In this document: piece after piece, positions 16,437 to 25,800 of the stretch | Layout: every line of letters starts with the position of its first letter | Numbering within the stretch: position 1 is the stretch's first letter | Source of the DNA: DATKFM01 sp963810485 | Lineage (GTDB): Bacteria > Pseudomonadota > Alphaproteobacteria > Dongiales > Dongiaceae | Length of the DNA: 64,000 nt | Assembly (NCBI GenBank): GCA_963810485.1 | Contig: CAWENQ010000004.1 | Span: forward strand, 930,001 to 994,000 | Direction of reading: 5' to 3' | Translations under genes and position numbers: made by a program | The notes under the pieces: model-generated | Database searches by the model: none | The model's input: only the letters and a program-made list of their open reading frames with translations | Told to the model about the DNA's origin: nothing

Positions 16437-17903
16437 CTAGCGGTCGGGCTCGACCGTTACTGTGAGATCCCTGAGTGCCACGATGCGCACCGTCTGGCCC
16501 GGCGACAGCGGCGTTGCGCTCACCGCCTGCCATTGCTCGCCATGAGCCGCGACACGGCCGCGGCCGCCGGTCCAGCTGACGACGCGCCCCGAACTGCCGA
16601 TCATTTCTTCGCGGCCGCTGACGACGCGCCGCCGGCGCGACCGCATCGCCGCTGAAAGAATGGCGAAAAACAACAGGCTGCAAAGCCCGACGACGAAGAC
16701 GATCACAGGCCAAGACAAGCTGAGACCGGGCACGTCGGAATCGAACAGGATCGTGGCGCCGATCAGGAAGGCGATCGCGCCGCCGATAGCCAGGATGCCA
16801 TGGGAGATGACAACGGTTTCCGCAACCAACAGGACAATACCCATGAGGATCAGACCAACGCCGGCGAAATTCACCGGCAGCACATTGAAAGCATAGAGCG
16901 CGATAAGCAACGCAATGGCCCCCATCACGCCGGGAAGAATGGCGCCGGGATTCATGAACTCGAAGATCATGCCGTAGACGCCGATCATCATCAGGATGAG
17001 CGCTACGTTCGGATCGGTGAGGATGGCGAGAACCTGGGTCCGCCAGTCCGGATCGATCAACTCAAGCTGCAGTGCCTTGCTGCTGATGGTCAGGCTGCCG
17101 GCGGCGGTGGCGACCTTTCGGCCGTCGATCTTGGCCAGCAGTTCGGCGATATCGCCGGCAACGACATCGATGACATTCAGGGCCAGGGCCTCGTCCGACG
17201 ACAGGCTCGCCGCCTCGCGCACGGCCTTCTCAGCCCAGTCGGCGTTGCGGCCTCGCATGGATGCCAGGCCGCGGATGTAGGCCGCAGCATCATTGATGGC
17301 CTTTGCCGACATCGCATCATCGATCGGCACAGGTGTTCTTCTATCGGCGCCCGCTTCGGCACCGGCGTCGCCCTTGTCGCGGACTGGGTCAGCCGGTTCC
17401 GGGGCTTTGTCCGAGCCCTGCTCGGAGGGTTTCTCTGCCGGCTGCTCGGACGGCGAGAAAGGGTCCGGCGGGCCGCCGATCTGTATAGGCGTGGCGGCGC
17501 CCAGCGTGGTCGCCGGCGCCATGGCCGCAATGTGGCTGGCATACAGGATATAAGTTCCCGCGCTCGCTGCGCGGGCGCCGCGTGGGGTCACATAGGTGAC
17601 GACCGGGATATCCGCGGCAAGGATGGCCTGAATGATGTCGCGCATGCTGCTGTCGAGACCGCCGGGCGTGTCCAGACGCAACACCACCAGGGCCGCCCCG
17701 CGCTCCTCCGCTGCCGCCAGACCGCGCAGGACATAATCGGCAGACGCCGGGCTGATGGCGCCCTTTACTTCCAGCAATATGGCTGTCGGTTGGGCGGTCT
17801 CGGCGCGCACAATGAAATGACCGGCGCCGCCTGCCACGAGCATAGCGCTTAACCAGGCGATACGCCGAATAGCCTTCCGCAGACGAAGGTGCGCCTCAAA
17901 CAT
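16437..17903 (-). CDS. Long NfeD protein: ClpP-like membrane serine protease with NfeD domain
   Basis: The 488-residue protein has an N-terminal signal/anchor, a ClpP-class protease domain (AALVVLRLDTPGGLDSSMRD, then PRGARAASAGTYIL around the catalytic Ser, with a downstream Lys/Ser region), and a low-complexity insert rich in Glu/Pro/Ser at about residues 150-190. It ends with four to five membrane helices and a soluble NfeD OB-fold (IGSSGRVVSWTGGRGRVAAH). This is the NfeD1a type paired with slipin. The insert in the protease domain is a little unusual. Confidence 0.93.
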   Translation of the reverse strand: MFEAHLRLRKAIRRIAWLSAMLVAGGAGHFIVRAETAQPTAILLEVKGAISPASADYVLRGLAAAEERGAALVVLRLDTPGGLDSSMRDIIQAILAADIPVVTYVTPRGARAASAGTYILYASHIAAMAPATTLGAATPIQIGGPPDPFSPSEQPAEKPSEQGSDKAPEPADPVRDKGDAGAEAGADRRTPVPIDDAMSAKAINDAAAYIRGLASMRGRNADWAEKAVREAASLSSDEALALNVIDVVAGDIAELLAKIDGRKVATAAGSLTISSKALQLELIDPDWRTQVLAILTDPNVALILMMIGVYGMIFEFMNPGAILPGVMGAIALLIALYAFNVLPVNFAGVGLILMGIVLLVAETVVISHGILAIGGAIAFLIGATILFDSDVPGLSLSWPVIVFVVGLCSLLFFAILSAAMRSRRRRVVSGREEMIGSSGRVVSWTGGRGRVAAHGEQWQAVSATPLSPGQTVRIVALRDLTVTVEPDR

Positions 17904-18139
17904 CGCCGGACCTCCACCATTGCCGCCATTATAGGATTTGGTGCGTGGATGTCGCGACCGCCACGTTCATTTCCCGGCAGCGCCGAATTGCTGCACTGCG
18001 GGACAACCTGACCGCAAATCGCGCGCCGAACATTGACGCCGCCGCCTGCGCTGGCATAGGGTTTTGTCCTATTTATCTGACAAATGAGCCGGGCGGCCCT
18101 TGGGGGCACAACCGGACGCAACGCGAAGGGAGGTACCTG

Positions 18140-19094
18140 ATGAAGCGGGTTTATCTGGTTGGCATGGCCGCTGCTCTCGCCCTGACTATCGGCATGAGCG
18201 CCTCGGCCCAGGACAAGAAGACGCTGGCTTTCGTCGTCAACGGCGCGTCGGACTTCTGGAAGCTCGCCGAGGCCGGCGTGAAGAAGGCGCAGGGCGAGCT
18301 GCCGAACTACGACCTGCAGTTCAAGTATCCGGAGCAGGCCGCCGCCGCCATCCAGCAGCGGCTGATGGACGATCTGGTCGCCGCCGGCGTCGACGCCATC
18401 ATGGTCAGCGCGGTCGATCCCAAGACCTCGACCGAGGCGCTGAACCGCGTCGGCGGGCAGGTGCCGCTGTTCACCACCGACAGCGACGCGCCCGACTCCA
18501 ACCGCATCGCCTATATCGGCAGCTCCAACACCGACGCCGGCAAGCAGGCGGGCGAGATCATGCTGAAGGCGCTGCCCGGACGGCGGCAAGTGCATGGGCT
18601 TCGTCGGCCTGCCCGGCGCCGACAATGCGCGCGAGCGCATCGAGGGCATGAAGGCGGCGATCAAGGGCTCGAAGGTCGAGCTGGTCGACGTGCGCGGCGA
18701 CGACATCGACCAGACCCGCGCCAAGCGCAATGTCGAGGACACGCTGGCCGCCAACCCCGACATCAACTGCATGGTCGGCTTCTACTCCTACAACACGCCG
18801 CGCATCTACGAGGTGCTGAAGGAGGCCGGCAAGCTCGGCGAGATCAAGGTCATCGCCTTCGACGAGGACCCGATCACGCTCGGCGGCGTGCGCGAGGGCA
18901 CGATCGCCGGCACCGTCGTGCAGCAGCCCTACGAGTGGGGCTATCAGGGCATGAAGCTGATGGCCAAGTATCTGGAGGGCGACAAGTCGGGGATCCCGGC
19001 GGACAAGCTGATCATCGTGCCGACCAAGATCATCGACAAGGCCAATGTCGATGCGTTCGAGGCCGAGCTGAAGGCGCGCATCGGCGGCGGCTGA
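18140..19094 (+). CDS. Sugar ABC transporter periplasmic binding protein, one extra base
   Basis: Starts at ATG 18140 after an AAGGGAGG site, with a signal peptide (MKRVYLVGMAAALALTIG, cleavage after SASAQ). The frame breaks once near 18579, where CTGCCCGGACGGC has one base too many; removing it joins EIMLKALP to DGGKCMGFVGLPG and gives a 317-residue protein. It is a type I periplasmic binding protein of the Rbs/CUT2 class (LAFVVNGASDFWKLAEAGVK, NINC-MVGFYSYNTPRIYE, IAFDEDPITLGGV). It should bind a monosaccharide or polyol for the transporter encoded downstream; the exact sugar is unknown. Confidence 0.85.
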
Positions 19095-19211
19095 TACATT
19101 CCACTGGGCCGGCGCGCCGCGAGCAGTCCGTCGCGGCGCCGCCGGCCTTCCTTGCGATCGGCACCGTCTCTGCTGCAATCGGCCGACCATGTCACATGCG
19201 GGTCGCGATCC

Positions 19212-20748
19212 ATGGCCGGCGCGCTCCTCGAGCTCAACGGGCATCACCAAGACCTATCCCGGCGTGGTCGCGCTGGAGCGGCGTCGATCTTGCCGTCGGC
19301 AGCGCGGCGAGGTGCTCGGCCTGATCGGCGAGAACGGCGCCGGCAAGTCGACGCTGATGAAGATCCTGGGCGGCGTCATCGCGCCGACCCCGGGCACCAT
19401 CCGCATCGACGGCGCGCGACCGCGGCGGCCCTCACCGTCGCCGAGGCGATCGCCGCGCGGCATCGCCTTCGTCCACCAGGAACTCAACCTGTTCGACAAT
19501 CTCGACGTCGCCGCCAACGTCTTCATCGGCCGCGAGCCGCTGCTGCGGCGGGCCGCTGCAGCTGATCGACCGGCCGGCGCTGCACGCGCAAGGTGCAGCC
19601 GCTCCTGGACCGGCTCGGCGTCGATTTCGCGGCCGGACACGCCGGTGGCCGAGCTGTCGCTGGCGCAGATGCAGCTGGTCGAGATCGCCAAGGCGCTGTC
19701 GCTCGACGCGCGCCTGGTGATCATGGACGAGCCGACCTCGAGCCTGACGCTGTCCGAGACCGACCGGCTGCTGCGGGTGATCGCCGACCTCAAGGCCGCC
19801 GGCGTCAGCGTCATCTTCATCTCGCACCGCCTGAACGAGGTCGAGCGCTGCGCCGACCGGGTCGTCGTGCTGCGCGACGGCCGCGATGGTCGGCGAGCTT
19901 GACCGCGGCCGAGATCGCCCATGACGCGATGATCCGCCTGATGATCGGCCGCGATCTGAAGGCGCTCTACATGCCGCCGGCCAGACCGCCGGGCGAGCGA
20001 TGTGCTCGAGCTCGCGCGGCGTGCGCACCATCGACCTATCCCGGCCCGGCCGGTCAGCCTGTCGGTGCGCGCGCGGCGAGATCCTGGGCCTCGCCGGCCT
20101 GGTCGGCTCCGGCCGCACCGAGCTGGCGCGGGTCGTCTTCGGCATCGACCGCCGGCTGGGCGGCGAGCTGCGGCTCCAGGGCGCGGCCGTCATCGATCGC
20201 CTCGCCGCGCGACGCCATCGACCGCGGCATCTATCTGGTGCCCGAGGACCGCAAGCGCTCCGGGCTGCTGCTCGACGTCTCGATCGCCGAGCAACATCTC
20301 CCTGCCCGACCTGGCGCAGCTATGCGCACGGCCGGCATCGTGCAGCCGCGACTCGGAGACCGCGCAACGCCGAGCGGCAGCGCGACAAGCCTCGAACATC
20401 CGGACGCCCAGCGGTCGCCACCGAGGTCGGCGCGCTCTCGGGCGGCAACCAGCAGAAGGTGGTGCTGGCCAAGTGGCTGTCGATGCGAGCCGCGGGTCAT
20501 CATCTTCGACGAGCCGACCCGCGGCGTCGATGTCGGCGCCAAGAGCGAGATCTACGCGCTGATGCGCGGGCTGGCCGACCGCGGCGTCGCCATCCTGATG
20601 ATCTCCAGCGACATGGAGGAGGTGATCGGCGTGAGCGACCGGATCGCCGTCATGCATGAAGGCGCCATCAGCGGCTTCCTCGACCGCGGCGCAGTTCAGC
20701 GAGCACAATGTGCTGCAGCTCGCGGTCGGCAACCGGGTGGCGGCGTGA
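19212..20748 (+). pseudogene. CUT2 sugar ABC transporter ATPase, heavily frame-broken
   Basis: The gene starts at ATG 19212 and ends at TGA 20746-20748. It encodes the two-domain RbsA/XylG-type ATPase: Walker A GENGAGKSTLMKILGG, signature AELSLAQMQLVEIAKAL, Walker B LVIMDEPTSSL, and in the second half the degenerate Walker A GLVGSGRTELARV, signature ALSGGNQQKVVLAKWL, and FDEPTRGVDVGAKSEIY. These motifs are spread over all three frames. About 28 extra single bases must be skipped to read it continuously; doing so gives exactly 503 codons (502 residues), the normal family length, without any internal stop. As deposited it cannot be translated. Confidence 0.85.
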
Positions 20749-20765
20749 AGACGGATTGAAGAACG

Positions 20766-21780
20766 ATGCTCAAGAAAGATCTCGGCCTCCTCCTGCTGAT
20801 CCTGGTCGTCGGCGCCGCCGTCGCGATCATCAATCCGCGCTTCCTGTCGCCGATCAACCTCTCCAACACCGCCAACCTGATCGGCCTGTTCGGCCTGTTC
20901 TCGCTGGCCCAGGCCTTCGTCATCATCACCGGCGGCATCGAGCTCTCGGTCGGCTCGATCATCGCGCTGCTGGGCGTCATCTTCGTCGACCTGATCGCCA
21001 ATGTCGGCCTGCCCTGGGGCTCTGGCGGTCGCTGGTCGTCATCCGGATCGGCATGCTCATGGGCGCGGTGCACGGCCTGCTGATCACCACGCATGCCGCT
21101 GCAGCCCTTCGTGGTGACGCTCGTGCGGCCTGCTGATCTATCGCGGCATCGCCCGCTGCTACACCGAGGACGCCACCGCCGGCTTCGCCTTCGGCCAGAG
21201 CTTCCCGACGCTCGAATGGCTGACCACCGGCCGCACGCTTCGGCGTGCCGCACAGCCTGCTCGCCTTCATCATCGTCGGCGCTCGTGCTGGCGGTCGCTG
21301 CTGCACCGCTCGGTCTTCGGCCGCTATCTCTTCGCCGTCGGCAAGAACGAGGAGGCGGCGCGCTATTCCGGCATCCGCACCCAGCGGATCATCGTCGCCG
21401 CCTATGTCATCTGCTGCGGCCTGACGGCGCTGGCGGCGGTCTTCATCGCCATGTACACGCGCTCGATCTCGCCCTCCTCGCACGGCAATTTCTACGAGCT
21501 CTACGCCATCGCCGCGGCCGTGCTCGGCGGCTGCTCGCTGCGCGGCGGCGAGGGCTCGATCCTCGGCGTGGTGCTCGGCACCATCCTGCTGCAGGTGCTG
21601 CAGAACCTGGTCAACCTGCTGGGCATCCCGAGCTCGCTCAATTTCGCGGTGATGGGCGGCGTCATCCTGATCGGCGTGATCGCCGACCAGCAGCTCATGC
21701 GCTATCGTAAATCGCGGGCCACGGCGCGGCCGGAGCATGCGGGCCACGCGGCGCCGGCGGAGAAGGCTGTCGCCGAGTAG
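20766..21780 (+). pseudogene. CUT2 sugar ABC transporter permease (RbsC type), frame-broken
   Basis: Starts at ATG 20766, 18 bases after the ATPase stop. The N-terminal half is in frame (LGLLLLILVVGAAVAIINPR, then FVIITGGIELSVGSIIALLG, the permease signature). Between about 21020 and 21300 roughly seven extra bases break it (for example at CTC-G-TGC near 21123 and ACG-C-TTC near 21238). The C-terminal part from about 21300 is again in one frame (FAVGKNEEAARYSGI, IAAAVLGGCSLRGGEGSILG). Restored length is 335 residues with about nine to ten membrane helices. It forms the channel for the sugar bound by the upstream binding protein. Confidence 0.85.
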
Positions 21781-21786
21781 CGGGCG

Positions 21787-22716
21787 CTACAGCGCCAGGT
21801 TCCAGTGCTGCCCAATCAGGTCCTTGCCGAAGGAATGGTGTTTCTCCTCGGCCACCAGCTTGAACCCGGCCATCTCATAGATGCGCCGCGCCGAGGTCAG
21901 GATATCGTTCGTCCAGAGGGTGAGCGTCTTGTATCCCTTGGCGCGGGCGAAGCGGATGCATTCCTCCACCAGCCGGCGGCCGAGGCCCTGGCCGCGCGCC
22001 TTCGCGTCCACATGCAACATGCGCAGCCGAGCCACCTCGTCCGAATCCCTGACCAGGAACACGGCGCCGACGATCTCGCCGTCCAGTTCCGCCACCCAGC
22101 AGCGTTCCTTTCTGGGGTCGAAGTTGCGGATGAACTTGGCGGTGATCTCAGCGACAAGGGCTTCGAACTCCTCGTTCCAGCCATATTCCTCGGCATAGAG
22201 CCGCGCCTGCCGGTGGATGATCCAGCCCATGTCGCCGACGCGATGGTCCCTGAGCACGAACAGCGGCGGGCCGTCATCGCGGCTGCGGGCGAGGATGCGC
22301 CGCACCTGCGCCAGCGATTGGGTCAGACGGCGGAGCTGCCCTTCGTCCAGGCCTTCGACCATCGCGCCGATCTCGTCCTGCGAAGTCTTGTTGAGCTGGC
22401 GGAAGGCGGCCTTGCCGGCGGCGGTCAGGTTCAGCGCGGCCTGGCGCCGGTCCTCTGCCCTGGGCGTGCGCTTGAGGAGCTTCTTCTTCTCGAACCGCGT
22501 GAGGATGCGGCTGAGATAGCCGGGATCGAAACGCAACGACTGCACGAGGTCGCTGGCGGTGAGACCGTTGCGGTGGGCCAACTCATAGAGCACCCGCCCT
22601 TCGCTGAGGGTGAACGGGCTTTTCAGGAAATGCTCGTCCAACAGGCCGATGACGCCGGTGTAGTAGCGGTTGAAGCGGCGGATCTCGGCGACGGAAGCGT
22701 CGAAGGGTTCGGACAT
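21787..22716 (-). CDS. MarR-type regulator fused to GNAT acetyltransferase
   Basis: The start is ATG 22716 (MSEPFDASVAEIRRFNRYYT). Residues ~1-145 are a MarR winged helix (FTLSEGRVLYELAHRNGLTA, SDLVQSLRFDPGYLSRILTR), and residues ~155-309 a GNAT domain with acetyl-CoA loop AKARGQGLGRRLVEECIRF and YEMAGFKLVAEEKHHSFG. Such HTH/GNAT fusions are known in proteobacteria; a small-molecule effector could be acetylated while transcription is controlled. It is transcribed convergently with the sugar ABC operon, only six bases apart, so it is not an obvious regulator of it. Confidence 0.92.
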   Translation of the reverse strand: MSEPFDASVAEIRRFNRYYTGVIGLLDEHFLKSPFTLSEGRVLYELAHRNGLTASDLVQSLRFDPGYLSRILTRFEKKKLLKRTPRAEDRRQAALNLTAAGKAAFRQLNKTSQDEIGAMVEGLDEGQLRRLTQSLAQVRRILARSRDDGPPLFVLRDHRVGDMGWIIHRQARLYAEEYGWNEEFEALVAEITAKFIRNFDPRKERCWVAELDGEIVGAVFLVRDSDEVARLRMLHVDAKARGQGLGRRLVEECIRFARAKGYKTLTLWTNDILTSARRIYEMAGFKLVAEEKHHSFGKDLIGQHWNLAL

Positions 22717-22793
22717 GGCGCAGTCTCGGTTGCAGGGGTTTGTTGACTTTAGCATGCAGATTGTTGTCTCAGTCAATTAATAAGATGCTCTAG

Positions 22794-22928
22794 TTGTCAT
22801 CCCGGAAACCGTGCGTCAGCGCGGTTATCCGGGACCCATGAACACCCAGAGGTGGTGGGGTAACTTGACGAGTTCAGTGTGCTTGGGTCCCGGGTCATGC
22901 CGCTGAAGCGTCATGCCCGGGATGACAA
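22794..22928. repeat. Intergenic palindromic repeat with 12-bp terminal inverted repeats
   Basis: The element begins TTGTCATCCCGG and ends CCGGGATGACAA, a perfect 12-bp inverted pair 135 bases apart. Inside are ATCCGGGACCCATGA and GGTCCCGGGTCATG segments in inverted orientation. A longer relative with the same ends lies at 63747-63997. It codes for nothing and resembles the dispersed intergenic palindromes of alphaproteobacteria. Confidence 0.85.
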
Positions 22929-22960
22929 GTTTTAGTGCGTTGGCCGGGAAAAGTGCCGCC

Positions 22961-24364
22961 TCAGCACGCCACCGGCACCGGCACCCGGGGATCGGCGTCC
23001 CAGTAGGCGAATTCGCGGAAGGCGGGATCGACGTTGCCGCCCCAGCGGCCGTGATAGAGGGCGAGCTTGTCCTCGGCCGGGCAGCGGCCGGATTCGGCGA
23101 TCACATGCAGGGGATCGAGGAAACGGGTCTCGTCGCGGCCCTGCTTGTCCAGCCGGGCGCGGCGCTTCAGGCCGGCGCGGGCGATCTCCAGCACCTGCAG
23201 CGCCAGATCCTGCACCGGGCGGCCGCGGAATTTGGCCTTGAGCGCCGCCTTCGGCACGTCGGCACGGAGCTGCTCGCGCTCTTCCATGGTCCAGGCCTTG
23301 CAGAGGTCCCAGGCGGCATCGAGCGAGACGTCGTCATAGAGCAGCCCGACCCAGAGCGCCGGCAGGGCGCAGAGCCGGTCCGAGGCGCCGCTGTCGGCGC
23401 CGCGCATTTCCAGGAATTTCTTCAGCCGCACTTCCGGGAAGGCGGTGGTCAGATGATCGGTCCAGTCGCCCATGCCCGGCGTATGGCCGGGATAGGCCGG
23501 CAGCTTCCCTTGCATGAAATCGCGGAAGGACTGGCCGCTGGCGTCGATATACTGGCCGTCGCGATAGACGAAATACATCGGCACATCGAGCATCCAATCG
23601 ACATAGCGTTCGAAGCCGTAGCCGTCCTCGAAGACGAAGGGCAGCAGGCCGCAGCGGTCGGGATCGGTGTCGGTCCAGACATTGCTGCGGAAGCTCATGA
23701 AGCCGTTCGGCTTGCCTTCGGTGAAGGGCGAGTCCGCGAACAGCGCCGTGGCGACCGGCTGCAGCGCCAGGCTGGCGCGCATCTTCTTCACCATGTCGGC
23801 TTCCGAGCTGAAATCCAGGTTCACCTGCACGGTGCAGGTGCGCAGCATCATGTCGAGGCCGAGCTTGCCTTTGCGCAGCATATGGGCGCGCATGATCTTG
23901 TAGCGGTCCTTCGGCATCCAGCCGATATCCTCGCGCCGCCATTTCGGATCGAAGCCCATGCCCAGCATGTCGACGCCAAGCTCGCTGGCGACTTCACGGA
24001 CCTGCTTCAGGTGGGTGCCGATCTCGCCGCAGGTCTGATGCACGGTTTCCAGCGGCGCGCCCGACAGCTCGAACTGGCCGCCAGGTTCTAGCGTGATATT
24101 GCAGCGGTTCGACGTCAGGGCGATGATCTTGCCGTGCTCCTCGATCGGCTCCCAGCCGAAGCGGGTCATGCCTTGCAGCAGCGAGCCGATGCCGCTCCGG
24201 CCCTCATAGGGCGCGCGGCGCAGATCCGATAACGTGAAGGCGAATTTCTCGTGCTCGGTGCCGATACGCCATTCGCTGCGCGGCTTGGAGCCGGCGGCGA
24301 TATAGTCGACAAGCTGGCGCTTATCGGTGATGGGTTCGCCCAGCGATTTCGGTGGCGCCGACAT
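22961..24364 (-). CDS. gshA: Glutamate-cysteine ligase (plant/alphaproteobacterial type)
   Basis: The 467-residue protein matches the GCS2 plant-type glutamate-cysteine ligase of alphaproteobacteria. Signatures are WRIGTEHEKFAF, ITLEPGGQFELSGAPL, MGFDPKWRREDIGWMPK, CTVQVNLDFSSEADMVKKMR and MDVP-like MLDVPMYFVYRDGQYIDASG. It makes gamma-glutamylcysteine from Glu and Cys with ATP, the first step to glutathione. A phytochelatin-synthase-like gene, which could use glutathione, lies in the same window at 46.5 kb. Start at ATG 24364; rsmE lies 57 bases upstream of it in the same direction. Confidence 0.96.
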   Translation of the reverse strand: MSAPPKSLGEPITDKRQLVDYIAAGSKPRSEWRIGTEHEKFAFTLSDLRRAPYEGRSGIGSLLQGMTRFGWEPIEEHGKIIALTSNRCNITLEPGGQFELSGAPLETVHQTCGEIGTHLKQVREVASELGVDMLGMGFDPKWRREDIGWMPKDRYKIMRAHMLRKGKLGLDMMLRTCTVQVNLDFSSEADMVKKMRASLALQPVATALFADSPFTEGKPNGFMSFRSNVWTDTDPDRCGLLPFVFEDGYGFERYVDWMLDVPMYFVYRDGQYIDASGQSFRDFMQGKLPAYPGHTPGMGDWTDHLTTAFPEVRLKKFLEMRGADSGASDRLCALPALWVGLLYDDVSLDAAWDLCKAWTMEEREQLRADVPKAALKAKFRGRPVQDLALQVLEIARAGLKRRARLDKQGRDETRFLDPLHVIAESGRCPAEDKLALYHGRWGGNVDPAFREFAYWDADPRVPVPVAC

Positions 24365-24421
24365 CTCGTCCTCCGCGTTGACCAGCCTGTTATGGATTTA
24401 TATACGCCGCCCCTGCCCGAA

Positions 24422-25186
24422 CTAGCTGCGGTGCGGCGGCCGCTGGGTCTTGTCCCCCAATATTGCCTGCCAACAGGCAATGGCCGCAAGCGCCGCCGTT
24501 TCGGCACGCAGGATGCGCGGCCCCAATCCGACTGGGGTAAAGATGGGATTTCTGGCGAAGGCGTCAAGCTCCGCCGCCGACCAACCGCCTTCGGGGCCGA
24601 CGAAGATGGCCCAGGAGGGGGTGGTATCCATTTCGTAAGCGGTAAGGGCTTTTGCAATCGGCTGCGCTGCGCCGCCTTCGGCGCAGATCAGACCGCGACG
24701 CAATTGCGGCCATTCAGCCAGCAATTTTGCAATCTCCTGCGGCGGGCTTATCTCCGGCACCGTCAGCCGTTCGCTCTGTTCCGCCGCTTCGATAGCGATG
24801 GCGCGCAGCCGTTCGGTATTAACCCGATCCACATGGGTATGCTGGGTGATCAGCGGTTGCAGCCTGAGAACGCCCAGCTCGGTCGCCTTCTCCGCAACCT
24901 GGTCGATGGCGGCCCGCTTGGTGGCGGCGAAGACCAGCCAGAGATCGGGCGACGGCGATTGCTTGCGCGTCTGTGCCTCAACAGCGAGCGTCCCACCCGA
25001 CTTGGTTAATTTGCCGATGGCCGCGCGCCACTCGCCGTCTCGGCCGTTGAAGAGGCGCAGCGGCGCGCCCGGCGCGAGCCTGAGAACATCCCGAAGATAA
25101 TGGGCGCGATCGGCATCGATCTCCACCGACGCACCAGGCGACAGCGGCGCCTCGACATAGAGCCGCGTGCCGGTGTCCGGCTTCAC
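24422..25186 (-). CDS. rsmE: 16S rRNA (uracil-1498-N3)-methyltransferase
   Basis: The SPOUT methyltransferase motifs are WAIFVGPEGGWSAAELD and VGLGPRILRAETAALAAIA, where the trefoil knot binds SAM. The N-terminal PUA-like part is RAHYLRDVLRLAPGAPL. I prefer GTG 25186, which overlaps the stop of the GNAT gene as GTGA (254 residues); the ATG at 25225 would overlap that gene by about 40 bases. It methylates U1498 in the small ribosomal subunit RNA. Confidence 0.94.
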   Translation of the reverse strand: MKPDTGTRLYVEAPLSPGASVEIDADRAHYLRDVLRLAPGAPLRLFNGRDGEWRAAIGKLTKSGGTLAVEAQTRKQSPSPDLWLVFAATKRAAIDQVAEKATELGVLRLQPLITQHTHVDRVNTERLRAIAIEAAEQSERLTVPEISPPQEIAKLLAEWPQLRRGLICAEGGAAQPIAKALTAYEMDTTPSWAIFVGPEGGWSAAELDAFARNPIFTPVGLGPRILRAETAALAAIACWQAILGDKTQRPPHRS

Positions 25187-25749
25187 GAAGCCGCCAGCTC
25201 CCGATACAAGAAGGTGCAATCGCACAGCTTGCCATCGGGATCGCCGGCATAGCGCGGCACGATGCCTGTGACCTGGAAGCCGATGCTCTCATACAGGCGC
25301 TGGGCCGGATCGTCTTTTCGTACATCCAGCACCAGCAGCGTGCGCCCAAGGCGCAGTGCCAGTTCCTCCGCCGCCCGCATCAGCCGGCGGCCGAGCCCGC
25401 GGCGGCGAGCACTCTGCCGCACCATCAGCTTCTGCACTTCGGCTCGGTGCCGCGCATTGGCCTTGGCGGCAAGATCGAGTTGCACCGCGCCCAGCAACTG
25501 CTCGCCCTCGTAAGCCGCCAGCAGGTGGCGGCTGCCGTTGCGCATGGCCGCGATCACGTCGCGCCAATAGGCTTCGGCCTCGCCGTCGGCCAATGGCCAA
25601 TGGAAGCCGATGGAAGCACCGGCGCTCACGGCATCTGATAACAGCGCCGTGAAATCCTGCAAGTTTGTCGCCACCTGATAGGCGCGCAACTCAACAATCC
25701 GCTCCGCTGGCCGCTCCTCCGGCTGGGGTATTTCCGCCGTTTCGTTCAT
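25183..25749 (-). CDS. GNAT-family N-acetyltransferase
   Basis: A 188-residue protein with a GNAT core: QLDLAAKANARHRAEVQKLM followed by the acetyl-CoA loop SARRRGLGRRLMRAAEELAL, and DDPAQRLYESIGFQVTGIVP near the C-terminus. The C-terminal DGKLCDCTFLYREL is typical of acetyltransferases related to those acting on small amines. Its stop overlaps the GTG start of rsmE. Substrate unknown. Confidence 0.88.
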   Translation of the reverse strand: MNETAEIPQPEERPAERIVELRAYQVATNLQDFTALLSDAVSAGASIGFHWPLADGEAEAYWRDVIAAMRNGSRHLLAAYEGEQLLGAVQLDLAAKANARHRAEVQKLMVRQSARRRGLGRRLMRAAEELALRLGRTLLVLDVRKDDPAQRLYESIGFQVTGIVPRYAGDPDGKLCDCTFLYRELAAS

Positions 25750-25800
25750 GCTCGTCCCGTCATAAACTCATTCCTGAATAGAAGGCAGGCACAGTAGCCG

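Noticed and set aside
18140..21780. Programmed +1 frameshifting as the explanation of the broken sugar operon
   Set aside because: About 36 sites in 3 kb with no common slippery codon or stimulator is not compatible with any known recoding; an error or assembly cause is far more likely.
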